This document shows positions 1-7,479 of a stretch of 64,000 nt of DNA, piece after piece. Made by a program: the position numbers and the translations under genes. Numbering within the stretch: position 1 is the stretch's first letter; each line of letters begins with the position of its first letter. The stretch spans positions 62,001 to 126,000 of the forward strand of contig NZ_JACRSO010000006.1 in assembly GCF_014384745.1 (NCBI RefSeq), read 5' to 3'. Under the pieces are notes generated by a model, which was not told the origin of the DNA, made no database searches, and saw only the letters and a program-made list of their open reading frames with translations. This DNA is from Luoshenia tenuis. Its GTDB lineage: Bacteria; Bacillota; Clostridia; Christensenellales; GCA-900066905.

Positions 1-382
1 GCTGGTGCAGCGCCAGGGGCAGCTCCCAGTGATAAAGGGTCAGGTAGGGTTCGATACCGTTTTCCAACAGGCAATCGATCAGCTCGTTGTAAAACCGCAG
101 CCCGTCGGCGCTGACTTTGCCCGTCCCCTGCGGGATCAAACGGGCCCAATTGATGGAAAACCGATAGGCCTTGATGCCCATTTCTTTCATCAGCGCCACA
201 TCCTGGCGGAAGAGATGGTAGTGGTCGCAGGCGACCTCGCCGGTGTGCCCGCCAAAGACCCGGCCGGGCTGTTTGCAAAAGATATCCCAGATATTTAAGC
301 CTTTATCGGCCTGGTAGGCCGCGCCCTCGATCTGATACGACGAGGTGGCCGCGCCCCAGACAAAATCATTTTGAAAACCCAT
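1..382 (-). CDS. GH1 family beta-glucosidase / 6-phospho-beta-glucosidase, N-terminal part (runs off the window)
   Basis: The reverse strand encodes about 127 residues of the N-terminus of a glycoside hydrolase family 1 TIM barrel. Visible family blocks are FVWGAATSSYQIEGA near residue 7, a Trp-Asp-Ile-Phe block, the FSINWARLIPQG segment and YHWELPLAL at the truncated end. GH1 enzymes hydrolyse beta-glucosides or phospho-beta-glucosides in the cytoplasm. The catalytic acid (NEP) and nucleophile (ENG) lie outside the window, so substrate class cannot be told. The ATG at 382 is chosen because an AGGAGG lies six bases upstream; an in-frame ATG six bases earlier directly abuts the Shine-Dalgarno sequence. 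A good promoter lies at 429-458. Confidence 0.9.
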   Translation of the reverse strand, partial: MGFQNDFVWGAATSSYQIEGAAYQADKGLNIWDIFCKQPGRVFGGHTGEVACDHYHLFRQDVALMKEMGIKAYRFSINWARLIPQGTGKVSADGLRFYNELIDCLLENGIEPYLTLYHWELPLALHQ

Positions 383-428
383 ATGCATCCTCCTTATACC
401 GTTATTCTGCCCAGTTCAGTATAGATTT

Positions 429-458
429 ATTATATAACAACGATTTGCCACTTTACAA
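429..458 (-). promoter_or_regulatory. Sigma-A-type promoter for the GH1 gene
   Basis: Read on the minus strand, TTGTAA (458-453) and a perfect TATAAT (434-429) are separated by 18 bp, about 47 bases upstream of the GH1 start codon. Confidence 0.6.
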
Positions 459-501
459 TAAATAGCGGGGCGCAAAGGGGTGTACAGTGTGTTTAGTAAG
501 G

Positions 502-510
502 TGGTATACT
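502..510 (+). promoter_or_regulatory. Extended -10 promoter element for the alpha/beta hydrolase
   Basis: TGG followed by TATACT, 21 bases upstream of the hydrolase start. No convincing -35 hexamer is seen, so this would rely on the TGn extension. Confidence 0.45.
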
Positions 511-530
511 GGAAACAGTAAGAAGGAGGG

Positions 531-1397
531 ATGAACGTGATCTACAATTTGAAGCCGGAGGTCAAACGTCCGGCACTGTTGACGACGACCGAAATCACCT
601 ATGCCTATGCGCCGACTTACGGCGGCATCACCTGCCAGCCGCTTAAGATGAGCATTGTGCGCCCGGCCAGTTCCGCCGGGGAAAGGCTGCCGGTATTGCT
701 ATGGGTTCAGGGCGGCGCCTGGAAGGAGAGCGACCGTAATTTAAGGCTGGCAGAGTTGGGTGCCTTTGCGTACCGGGGGTATCTGGTAGCCAGTATCGAG
801 TACCGCGTCAGCAGTCTGGCCACCTTTCCGGCGCAAATTCAAGATGTGAAGGCGGCTATCCGCTTTTTGCGCGCCCATGCGGACGCCTTTGGGATCGATG
901 GGGAACGTATCGGCCTGAAAGGGGATTCGGCCGGCGGCCACCTGGTAGCGCTGGCCGGTACCAGCGGGGATGAGCCCGCGTTTAAAACCGGGCAGTGGGC
1001 GGATCAATCCGACCGGGTGCAGGCTGTTGTAGACCTTTACGGCCCTTCTGACCTGCCGCAGATGGGCGAGGTGCCCGGCTTTGAGGATCATCACGATCCG
1101 GCCTCGCCGGAATCGCTGGTACTGGGCGGGCCGGTACGGGAAATGGCGGGCGCCGCACGCATCGCAAACCCCATCACCTATATTTCAGAGGATACGCCGC
1201 CCTTTATGATCCTGCACGGCACGGCAGACCCGGTGGTGCCCATCAGCCAGAGCGAGTTGCTTTACGACGCGCTGGTGGCCAAGGGTGTGGAGGCGGATTT
1301 TTACCGCATTGAGGGCGCGGGGCACGCCACAGTAGAGTTTAACCAACAGGAAATATTTGATTTGATCGGGGAGTTCTTGGATAAACACTTAAAGTAG
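531..1397 (+). CDS. Alpha/beta hydrolase (BD-FAE / carboxylesterase-like)
   Basis: A 288-residue alpha/beta hydrolase of the esterase/lipase type. The nucleophile elbow is GDSAGGH (Ser near residue 134), the acid is in HGTADPVVP and the catalytic His is in GAGHATVEF, giving a complete Ser-Asp-His triad. The oxyanion block appears as VQGGAW rather than the usual HGGGW. There is no signal peptide, so it is cytoplasmic and probably deacylates a small ester, perhaps an acetylated or feruloylated sugar given the glycosidase neighbours (inference). GGAGGG sits one base before the ATG at 531 and seven bases before an in-frame GTG at 537, so GTG 537 may be the true start. It is followed by a strong terminator. 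Confidence 0.85.
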   Translation: MNVIYNLKPEVKRPALLTTTEITYAYAPTYGGITCQPLKMSIVRPASSAGERLPVLLWVQGGAWKESDRNLRLAELGAFAYRGYLVASIEYRVSSLATFPAQIQDVKAAIRFLRAHADAFGIDGERIGLKGDSAGGHLVALAGTSGDEPAFKTGQWADQSDRVQAVVDLYGPSDLPQMGEVPGFEDHHDPASPESLVLGGPVREMAGAARIANPITYISEDTPPFMILHGTADPVVPISQSELLYDALVAKGVEADFYRIEGAGHATVEFNQQEIFDLIGEFLDKHLK

Positions 1398-1413
1398 AGC
1401 GACTGCTCCAATA

Positions 1414-1445
1414 AAAAGTGCCGGCGCAAACGCGCCGGCACTTTT
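1414..1445. terminator. Bidirectional intrinsic terminator between hydrolase and DUF368 gene
   Basis: A perfect 14-bp stem (1414-1427 with 1432-1445) around an AAAC loop, with A4 and T4 at the ends of the stem. It serves the hydrolase on plus and the DUF368 gene on minus. Confidence 0.85.
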
Positions 1446-1463
1446 AGCTGTTTGGGTGCGACC

Positions 1464-2303
1464 TTATTTTTCCTCGGGCGCTTGTTTAAATTTGACGTTG
1501 TCCATCCACAACGCCAGCAGAAATCCTGCCGCAAAGACGGCGGCGCCAAGCGCTAAATCCAGGACGTTGGTAAAGGAAGAAGGCAAAATCATCAGCACCG
1601 AGGAGAGTACAAACCCCAGGATGACCCGTGAAAGTCCTGTGTAATGGTGCTTTAGCAGCTGATCTACCCCCCTTGAGGCAAGGACGATGGTGGCCGCAAA
1701 ACCGATGACCAGAGGAATGAGTACGCTAAAGTCCAGATTGCCGATTCCCTCCGCCATGGGCTGGTATAATCCCATAAAAAGGAGGATGGAAGAAGAACTT
1801 AACCCCGGGATCACCATGCTCAGCCCCCAGACCGCCCCGCAAAACAGGAACCAGGCCCAGTTAGGCGTTATGGCGTTGCCTTGCATGCCGGTATCGAGCA
1901 GTCGAAAAAAGAGAAAGGAAGCGATCAGGGTGATGGTGAATCCTGTCCACCCCTTATCCGGCCCGCTGGCGACGGATTTTTTGATGAGGCCGGGCACCGT
2001 GCCGCCGATCAGCCCTGCAAAGAGCATCATCGCTATGAGCAGGGAGGCGCTAAGAAAACCCTCGACTACCTTGGCTAAAAGCATAAAACCAACTAAACCG
2101 CCGGCGATCAGCGCGATAAACATTTTGTAGCTTCGCCTAAAGGTGCGCAGCGGATGTACCAGAAAGGCCATCATCGGTTCATAGATCCCAAAGGCCACAC
2201 AAAGCACGCCGCCGCTGATGCCTGGTAAAATGGCGCCGGTTCCGATGAGAATGCCCTGTAAAAAGAACAGGAGCCATTGCCACTTCTTTTTAAATTGATG
2301 CAT
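1464..2303 (-). CDS. DUF368 membrane protein, undecaprenyl-phosphate transporter (PopT family)
   Basis: A 279-residue polytopic membrane protein with the DUF368 hallmark PGISGG near residue 27 (ILPGISGGVLC) and a second related PGLSSSSILL block in the C-terminal half, the internal repeat typical of the family. About eight hydrophobic segments are visible. DUF368 proteins (PopT) have been shown to return undecaprenyl phosphate to the cytoplasmic face for reuse in wall polymer synthesis. The gene starts 37 bp after the LacI-type repressor stop on the same strand, so it may be read from the repressor promoter. GGAGG lies 12 bases before the ATG, a rather long spacing. Confidence 0.88.
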   Translation of the reverse strand: MHQFKKKWQWLLFFLQGILIGTGAILPGISGGVLCVAFGIYEPMMAFLVHPLRTFRRSYKMFIALIAGGLVGFMLLAKVVEGFLSASLLIAMMLFAGLIGGTVPGLIKKSVASGPDKGWTGFTITLIASFLFFRLLDTGMQGNAITPNWAWFLFCGAVWGLSMVIPGLSSSSILLFMGLYQPMAEGIGNLDFSVLIPLVIGFAATIVLASRGVDQLLKHHYTGLSRVILGFVLSSVLMILPSSFTNVLDLALGAAVFAAGFLLALWMDNVKFKQAPEEK

Positions 2304-2340
2304 GAGAGATTTTAACCTCCGTAAACGATAGCATAGGCCG

Positions 2341-3345
2341 TTATCCGCAAGGCCCGGTCGATGCGCGAGAGATCAGCTGGCAATCCAGAATCTCGCGCCT
2401 TTGGGGGCGGGCAGGGCTGTTGATGCGCTCAAGCAGCATCTGTACAGCCAGCTTGCCGATCTGTTCATAGGGCTGGGCGATGGTGGTCAGCCCTATACCG
2501 GCAAGGCCGGCGTAGGGGATATCGTCAAAGCCGATGATGCTCAGATTCTCAGGGATGGATTTTCCAGCGTTTCGATAGGCCTGCAAAAGCCCAATGGCCA
2601 TTAGATCAGTCGTACAGAAGATGGCGGTGGGCGCAGCGCTCCCCAACGATAGCAAATGGCTGCCCAGCGTGTGCCCGCTATCCATATCCAGACTCCGGGT
2701 CGTAAAACTAAAGGCCTCCGGCAGGGCAACGCCGCCCAAAGAGAGCGCGTGAACAAAGCCTGCACGCCGGTCGCGGTGCGTGGTGGTATTTTTATCGCCG
2801 GAAAAAACTGCAACCCTGCGGTGCCCCAGCGCCAAAAGATGGTGGGCTGCCAGGCTCCCACCGTGAAAGTTATCCGTCGTGAGCATATCGCCCGCGAAAT
2901 CGTCGATATAGCGGTTGAGAAGGATCACCGGGCAGCCCAGCGCAGGGGCGCTTTGCAGCAGATAGGCCTCGTTGGTGGGGGAGATCACGATGGCCCCGGC
3001 GAAATTATATTGCGCTGCCAGGTCGATAAAGTTGCGCTCTTTTTCGGGGTCCTCGCCGCTGCACCCTAAAAACATGTGGTAACCCTGCTGCTCAAGCTCT
3101 TTTTCAATATACCAAGTAACCTCCGAGTAATAGGGGTTGCGGATGTCGGAGATGATCAGCGCCACCAGGCGGGTAGCCCCTTGTACCAGTCCTCTGGCGA
3201 TGGAGTTAGGCTGATAATGGTTGCGGCGCACCGCATCCATCACGCGCCGGCGGGTCTCATCGCTGACGTGTGGATCGTGGTTGAGCACGCGGGATACTGT
3301 GGACTTTGAGGTCCCCGCCAGGCGGGCGATGTCGTTGATAGTCAT
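2341..3345 (-). CDS. LacI-family transcriptional repressor (autoregulated; controls the isomerase-kduD-kinase operon)
   Basis: A 334-residue LacI/GalR protein. It has an N-terminal helix-turn-helix (TINDIARLAGTSKSTVSRVL, residues 2-21), a hinge helix and a periplasmic-binding-protein-like sensor domain ending with IIGFDDIPYA and LTTIAQP blocks. The ATG at 3345 is chosen because the DNA-binding domain begins immediately after it; an open frame upstream is not family-like. The gene is divergent from the RpiB-like / KduD / kinase operon, and near-identical GGGA-TCCC palindromes lie in its own leader (3375-3398) and over the operon start (3547-3566). It therefore likely represses both, with an uronate-pathway metabolite as the probable inducer (inference). 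Confidence 0.92.
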   Translation of the reverse strand: MTINDIARLAGTSKSTVSRVLNHDPHVSDETRRRVMDAVRRNHYQPNSIARGLVQGATRLVALIISDIRNPYYSEVTWYIEKELEQQGYHMFLGCSGEDPEKERNFIDLAAQYNFAGAIVISPTNEAYLLQSAPALGCPVILLNRYIDDFAGDMLTTDNFHGGSLAAHHLLALGHRRVAVFSGDKNTTTHRDRRAGFVHALSLGGVALPEAFSFTTRSLDMDSGHTLGSHLLSLGSAAPTAIFCTTDLMAIGLLQAYRNAGKSIPENLSIIGFDDIPYAGLAGIGLTTIAQPYEQIGKLAVQMLLERINSPARPQRREILDCQLISRASTGPCG

Positions 3346-3374
3346 CCGATAAAGAACTCCTTGCCAGCAATAGG

Positions 3375-3398
3375 ATTTATGGGAATATTCCCATAAAT
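3375..3398. promoter_or_regulatory. LacI-type operator, perfect 24-bp palindrome in the repressor leader
   Basis: Arms ATTTATGGGAAT and ATTCCCATAAAT form a perfect 12+12 palindrome, 30 bases upstream of the repressor start codon. It shares the TATGGGA...TCCCATA core with the operator at 3547-3566, which suggests autoregulation. Confidence 0.75.
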
Positions 3399-3511
3399 CT
3401 GTTTTTATCTTATTAGGGGAAGTGCGATCTGTCAATATCACCACGATAGATTTAGTTTGCGGTCTACCCCCTGCAAACAGGGATTATCCTGTGCATTCCG
3501 CTGGTTTTTAA

Positions 3512-3540
3512 TTGACTTTTTGCCCTTTACACTTTATAGT
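3512..3540 (+). promoter_or_regulatory. Sigma-A promoter of the isomerase-kduD-kinase operon
   Basis: TTGACT (3512-3517), a 17-bp spacer and TATAGT (3535-3540). The operator starts seven bases after the -10, so a bound repressor would cover the transcription start. Confidence 0.8.
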
Positions 3541-3546
3541 TGGATT

Positions 3547-3566
3547 ATATGGGAGCGTTCCCATAT
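3547..3566. promoter_or_regulatory. LacI-type operator over the operon transcription start
   Basis: A 20-bp dyad ATATGGGAGC/GTTCCCATAT with one mismatched pair and a central CG, the usual LacI-family architecture. Confidence 0.8.
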
Positions 3567-3594
3567 CAATCGAGGACAAAGGAGATTTTGATTT

Positions 3595-4068
3595 ATGAAA
3601 TTAGTTATTGCTTCCGATTTTGCGGGCTTTACCCTGAAAGAGGCGGTCAAAAAGCATCTGATCGAAATGGGGCATGAAGTGGCCGATGTGGGCCAGCAGA
3701 CGCCGGAAAATCAGGTGATCTATGTGGACGCGGTTGCGAATTTGGCCAAGGCGATCGCCAGCGGCGAATATGAGCGCGGCTTTGTGATGTGCGGCACGGG
3801 CGCCGGCGTAAGCATTGCGGCCAACAAGTTTAAGGGCATTTATTGCGTCGCTTGCGAGAGCCTGTTTACCGCCCCGAAGTGCGCGATCATCAACAACGCC
3901 AACGTACTGGCCATGGGCGCGCGGGTCGTTGCCCCGGATAATGCCTGCGAGATGGCCGACGCCTGGTTAGAGCAGAGCTTTTGCAAAGGCTTTGCGCCGG
4001 AGCGAGCGGAATTTGTGGGCGGCTTGTTTAAAAAGCTGCAGGCCATGGAAGACGAGAATTTCAAGTAA
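3595..4068 (+). CDS. RpiB/LacA/LacB-family sugar-phosphate or deoxyketouronate isomerase
   Basis: A 157-residue protein of the RpiB/LacAB family. The catalytic Cys66 is in MCGTGAGVSIAANK, and the NNANVLAMGARVV block follows. The usual Asp-His pair of ribose-5-phosphate isomerase B is Asp8-Phe9 here (IASDFAGF), so the substrate is probably not ribose 5-phosphate. Streptococci use an RpiB-superfamily isomerase (DhuI) together with a KduD-type dehydrogenase (DhuD) in unsaturated-uronate catabolism. First place in an operon with a KduD homologue and a KDG-type kinase makes a 4-deoxy-5-ketouronate isomerase role plausible (inference). Tetrose-phosphate isomerase is an alternative. It is preceded by AAGGAG at good spacing. 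Confidence 0.8.
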   Translation: MKLVIASDFAGFTLKEAVKKHLIEMGHEVADVGQQTPENQVIYVDAVANLAKAIASGEYERGFVMCGTGAGVSIAANKFKGIYCVACESLFTAPKCAIINNANVLAMGARVVAPDNACEMADAWLEQSFCKGFAPERAEFVGGLFKKLQAMEDENFK

Positions 4069-4083
4069 GGCGGGAGCGGGAAT

Positions 4084-4848
4084 ATGCCGATGGAATTGTT
4101 TGACCTAACGGGTAAGTTTGCCCTGGTGACCGGCGCCGCCCGTGGGATGGGGCGCGCGATGGCCCAGGCTTTATACGACCATGGCGCGACGGTGGCCCTG
4201 GTCGGCCTGCATGAAACCGTGAAGGAGACCTGCGAACAGATCGATCCCACCGGGGAAAGGGCGCTGCCCTTTGTGGCAGACCTGGCCAGGCGCGAGGAGA
4301 TCGACCGGGTATTTGACGAGGTGCTCTCAGCCTTTAATGGACGGCTGGATATTCTGGTGAACAACGCGGGCATCAACCTGCGCCACCCGCCGGAAGAATT
4401 CCCCTTGGAGGATTGGGATCAGGTGATACGCCTGAACCTTGACGCAGTCTTTATTCTGGCGCAAAAGGCCGGGCAGGTCATGCTGCGTCAGGGCGCGGGG
4501 AAGATCATTAACATGGCGTCGCTGACCAGCTTTTTCGGAGGGACGACCATCCCGGCTTATACGGCGGCCAAGGGCGCTGTGGCGCAGTTGACCAAGGCGC
4601 TGTCTAACGATTGGCGGGGCAAGGGAATCTGCGTAAACGCCATTGCGCCGGGCTATATCGCGACGGACATGAATACCGCACTGATCAACAACCCGGAGCG
4701 CAGCCGCAAGATCATGGATCGCCTGCCTTGTAAAGAGTGGGGCAAGCCGGAGGATATGATGGGACCGGTGGTATTTTTGGCCTCTGCGGCATCGGATTAC
4801 GTCAGCGGGCACGTACTGGTGGTGGACGGCGGCTACATGGGCATGTAG
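4084..4848 (+). CDS. kduD: KduD-like short-chain dehydrogenase (2-dehydro-3-deoxy-D-gluconate 5-dehydrogenase type)
   Basis: A 254-residue classical SDR. It has the cofactor motif TGAARGMG (residues 17-24), NNAG at about 97, the catalytic Ser in NMASLTS, the YTAAKGA Tyr-Lys pair, and APGYIATDMN. The FDLTGKFALVTGA start, RLPCKEWGKPEDM segment and ASDYVSGHVLVVDGG C-terminus are typical of KduD / gluconate 5-dehydrogenase. Such enzymes interconvert 2,5-diketo-3-deoxygluconate and KDG with NAD(P)H. It starts 15 bp after the isomerase and is followed, after 210 bp with no recognisable gene, by a KDG-type kinase. A nearby in-frame ATG at 4090 is an alternative start. Confidence 0.86.
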   Translation: MPMELFDLTGKFALVTGAARGMGRAMAQALYDHGATVALVGLHETVKETCEQIDPTGERALPFVADLARREEIDRVFDEVLSAFNGRLDILVNNAGINLRHPPEEFPLEDWDQVIRLNLDAVFILAQKAGQVMLRQGAGKIINMASLTSFFGGTTIPAYTAAKGAVAQLTKALSNDWRGKGICVNAIAPGYIATDMNTALINNPERSRKIMDRLPCKEWGKPEDMMGPVVFLASAASDYVSGHVLVVDGGYMGM

Positions 4849-5058
4849 CGATCAAGCAAGTTTCGCCCCGGGCCGATGGACGGCGCTACGCCCCGTGGAG
4901 GGTAGGCGTGCCGCCGGGAGAGGGATCATTTGTGCGCCGGGGTTCCGCAATGGGCGGGCTGGAGCCGCAAAGCTGTATGGACGTTCTCCTCGCGGGCGCC
5001 TGTGCAGCTGTGCGGTATTTCCGCTTTGAGCTGTGATTGAGGAAAGGAAGGCCGCGAT

Positions 5059-6060
5059 ATGGAAAAATTTTTGATCGCCATTGATGCTGGTACGACCAAC
5101 ACGCGGGCCGCGCTGCTGGATCAGGAAGGCAAGCTGATCGGCCTGCAAAAGGCCGCCGTGGGCGTGCGCAATACCGCTATCGACGGGGATAACCATAAAC
5201 TGCGCGAGGCGGTCAAGGGCTGCATTAAAGCCCTGCTTACCAACCGCGGGCTGCTGATGGCGGACCTTGGCGGCATCGTGGCCAGCGGAATGATCACCTC
5301 AAACGTGGGTTTGGTGGAGGTGCCGCATATATGCGCGCCTGCAGACGCCAAGACCCTGGCGGAGAATGTGCGGACAATTACTTTGCCGGAGGTGTGCGAT
5401 TGCCCCATTTGGTTTATCCCCGGCATCAAAAGCGCCCAGGGGCCTATCGGCCTTGATAACTTTGAGGATATGGATATCATGCGAGGCGAGGAAGTAGAAA
5501 GCGTGGCTGTGATCGCCCAGCTGCACCGGGGAGAGCCTATGCTGCTGGTTTTGCCGGGCTCGCATACCAAATTTGTGGCGGTGGATCGTGCAAGGCAGAT
5601 CACAGGCAGCCTGACCACCATCGCCGGGGAGTTGCTCAGCGCCATCACGCAGGATACCATCTTAGCCGATGCGGTAGGACGTCAATTTGTTGCGCCAGGA
5701 GATTACGACCCGGAGCTGATGGCAGCCGGCTATAAAGAAGCGGAAAAGTATGGCCTTGGCCGCGCGGCGTTTCTGGGCCGGATCCTGAACCAATTTGCCA
5801 TTAAGGATAAGACAAAGATCGCCAATTATATCTTGGGCACTGTGATCCAGGGAGATGTGCAGGCGGCAGAGCAGTGGTTAAAAGGCCGAGGCACGGGGCA
5901 CACCGTGGTCTGCGGCACGGGCACTATGAGCCGGGCCCTGGCTGATGCGCTGGCCATGGACGGCGGATTTGGAGAGGTCGCTATGTTTGATGGCGATGGA
6001 GAGCTGCCGCTTTCTACCATGGGGGCGTTGGAGATCCTGCGGCAGGGAAACTATATTTGA
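5059..6060 (+). CDS. dgoK: 2-dehydro-3-deoxygalactonokinase (DgoK) family sugar-acid kinase
   Basis: A 333-residue kinase of the DgoK family (actin-like ATPase fold). It begins with the phosphate-1 motif AIDAGTTNTRAAL and has GMITSNVGLVEVPH, FIPGI, MRGEEVESV, the LPGSHTKF block and a C-terminal CGTGTMS segment. Family members phosphorylate 2-keto-3-deoxy sugar acids at C6. In this operon the likely substrate is KDG (from the KduD-like step) giving KDPG (inference). AGGAAGG is seven bases upstream of the ATG. The 210-bp gap before it (4849-5058) holds no recognisable gene or clear terminator. A terminator follows at 6081. Confidence 0.87.
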   Translation: MEKFLIAIDAGTTNTRAALLDQEGKLIGLQKAAVGVRNTAIDGDNHKLREAVKGCIKALLTNRGLLMADLGGIVASGMITSNVGLVEVPHICAPADAKTLAENVRTITLPEVCDCPIWFIPGIKSAQGPIGLDNFEDMDIMRGEEVESVAVIAQLHRGEPMLLVLPGSHTKFVAVDRARQITGSLTTIAGELLSAITQDTILADAVGRQFVAPGDYDPELMAAGYKEAEKYGLGRAAFLGRILNQFAIKDKTKIANYILGTVIQGDVQAAEQWLKGRGTGHTVVCGTGTMSRALADALAMDGGFGEVAMFDGDGELPLSTMGALEILRQGNYI

Positions 6061-6080
6061 GGTAACCGCCTTTACAATCG

Positions 6081-6106
6081 GGCCGCCAAAGCTCTGGCGG
6101 CCTTTT
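6081..6106 (+). terminator. Intrinsic terminator of the uronate operon
   Basis: Stem GGCCGCCA (6081-6088) / TGGCGGCC (6095-6102), a six-base loop, then TTTT. Confidence 0.8.
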
Positions 6107-6143
6107 CCTGTGCGCGGGGCTGGCGGCGCGGGCAGATTTCGGG

Positions 6144-6149
6144 TATAAT
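6144..6149 (+). promoter_or_regulatory. -10 element for the second LacI-family gene
   Basis: A perfect TATAAT 42 bases before the TTG start. No good -35 hexamer is visible. Confidence 0.4.
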
Positions 6150-6190
6150 AGTACTGCACATTTTGTCAAACGGTAAGGGTAGGGAGAATT

Positions 6191-7276
6191 TTGAGAAAAA
6201 AACGGGTCACATCATCGGATATCGCCAAAGCTGTGGGCGTATCCCAGACGACGGTTTCGATGATCCTTAACAAAAAGTACAATACCTCTTTTTCCAGGGC
6301 AACGGTGGAGAAGGTGGAGCGCGCAGCGCAGGAGCTGCACTATCACCGGCCCCGCCGGCGCGCTAAAAAGACCTATACGGCGCAAAAGCTGCTGATGGTG
6401 CTTTGCCCTTCGCTGGTTAACCCCTATTATACGACGTTGATACAGGGCGTGGAAGAAGGCGCGCGCGAACATGGTTACAGCGTGATCGTCTGCAATACCG
6501 GCAGGGTGCGCAAGGCAGAGGAGGATTATCTCGAAAGGATCGAGACGCTGCGCCCGGCCGGCGTGATCTATATGTACTATCCGCTGTGCCAGCGGCGTGC
6601 GGAGGCCCTGGCGCAGCGCTGCCCTTTGGTGCTGGTAGGGGCGCAGGGCGAGCTTAAACATATCGACGCGGTAGCGCTGGACAGCGCCAAGACCGGTAGA
6701 CTGATGGCCGAACACCTGCTGGAGCTGGGGCACCGGCGGGTGGCTTTTATCTCGACGCATATCGAATCCCAGCAGCCCGCACGGCTGCGCCGTGCAGAGG
6801 GATTTGAAGAGGCGTTTAAGGCCGGCGCGTCGGAAGGGCGCGTACTGGTCAAGGCGCCGCATGGGGAAGGGGATTGCCTGGATGACGCGCAGCGCGAATA
6901 CCGTACCGGCTATGAGCTGACCCGTGAGCTGATGGCGCAGGACCCGGATATCACGGCGATTGCCGCGCTGAACGACATGGTCGCCCTAGGAGTGCTGGAT
7001 GCGCTGTTGCAGCTGCATTATAAGGTCCCGCAGGATATATCGGTCATCGGGTGCGATAATACCATGACCGCGCGCCTGCAAAGCGTGAGCCTGACGACCA
7101 TTGAACATTTTTCCCTGAATAAGGGACGGGACGCGGCGGACATCGTCTTTAAAAAACTGGCGATGGCGGGCGCCGATGTGCCGGGGGACCTTACTGCGAG
7201 CAACTACCACGTAGAGTATGAACCCTATCTGGTGCCGCGGGCTACCACGGGCCCGGTGCGGATTGCCGAAAAATAA
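6191..7276 (+). CDS. LacI-family transcriptional regulator
   Basis: A 361-residue LacI/GalR protein. The HTH is at residues 5-25 (SSDIAKAVGVSQTTVSMIL), followed by a basic hinge (PRRRAKK) and a sensor domain with NPYYTTLIQGV, LLELGHRRVAFI and the VIGCDNTMTARLQSVSLTTI block. It starts with TTG, supported by GGGAG four bases upstream and by the HTH beginning at residue 5. The target is unknown. Neighbours are the uronate operon upstream and glycerol-1-phosphate dehydrogenase and GH43 genes downstream. An AATTATTA/TAATAATT dyad lies before the next gene, but it lacks the central CG of typical LacI sites. A terminator-like hairpin follows. Confidence 0.92.
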   Translation: MRKKRVTSSDIAKAVGVSQTTVSMILNKKYNTSFSRATVEKVERAAQELHYHRPRRRAKKTYTAQKLLMVLCPSLVNPYYTTLIQGVEEGAREHGYSVIVCNTGRVRKAEEDYLERIETLRPAGVIYMYYPLCQRRAEALAQRCPLVLVGAQGELKHIDAVALDSAKTGRLMAEHLLELGHRRVAFISTHIESQQPARLRRAEGFEEAFKAGASEGRVLVKAPHGEGDCLDDAQREYRTGYELTRELMAQDPDITAIAALNDMVALGVLDALLQLHYKVPQDISVIGCDNTMTARLQSVSLTTIEHFSLNKGRDAADIVFKKLAMAGADVPGDLTASNYHVEYEPYLVPRATTGPVRIAEK

Positions 7277-7302
7277 GTTTTGGAGCAAAAATTATTATTA
7301 AA

Positions 7303-7337
7303 AAAGCGGCGTACCTTGCGCACAGGTGCGCCGCTTT
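7303..7337 (+). terminator. Hairpin terminator after the LacI-family gene
   Basis: A 14-bp stem (7303-7316 with 7324-7337, one T-G wobble) with an A-rich 5' side. The stem ends in CTTT, but no longer U tract follows. Confidence 0.65.
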
Positions 7338-7384
7338 GCTGTGAATGGGATATTGGGGATAAATTTACGTCACGATCCAGGCGA

Positions 7385-7401
7385 AATTATTACTAATAAT
7401 T
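7385..7401. repeat. AT-rich perfect dyad upstream of the G1P dehydrogenase gene
   Basis: Arms AATTATTA and TAATAATT are separated by one base, 79 bases before the start codon. It may be an operator, but nothing else ties it to a regulator. Confidence 0.35.
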
Positions 7402-7479
7402 GCTGCCGGAAACCGATTTTATTAAGCGGCCAAATGCAACATGTGCTATGATAAGGCTAACCAATAGGAGGGGGATGGA

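Noticed and set aside
4849..5058. A possible small gene or riboswitch in the gap before the DgoK-like kinase
   Set aside because: The frames lack a ribosome site with sensible translation, and I could not match the sequence to any known riboswitch core.
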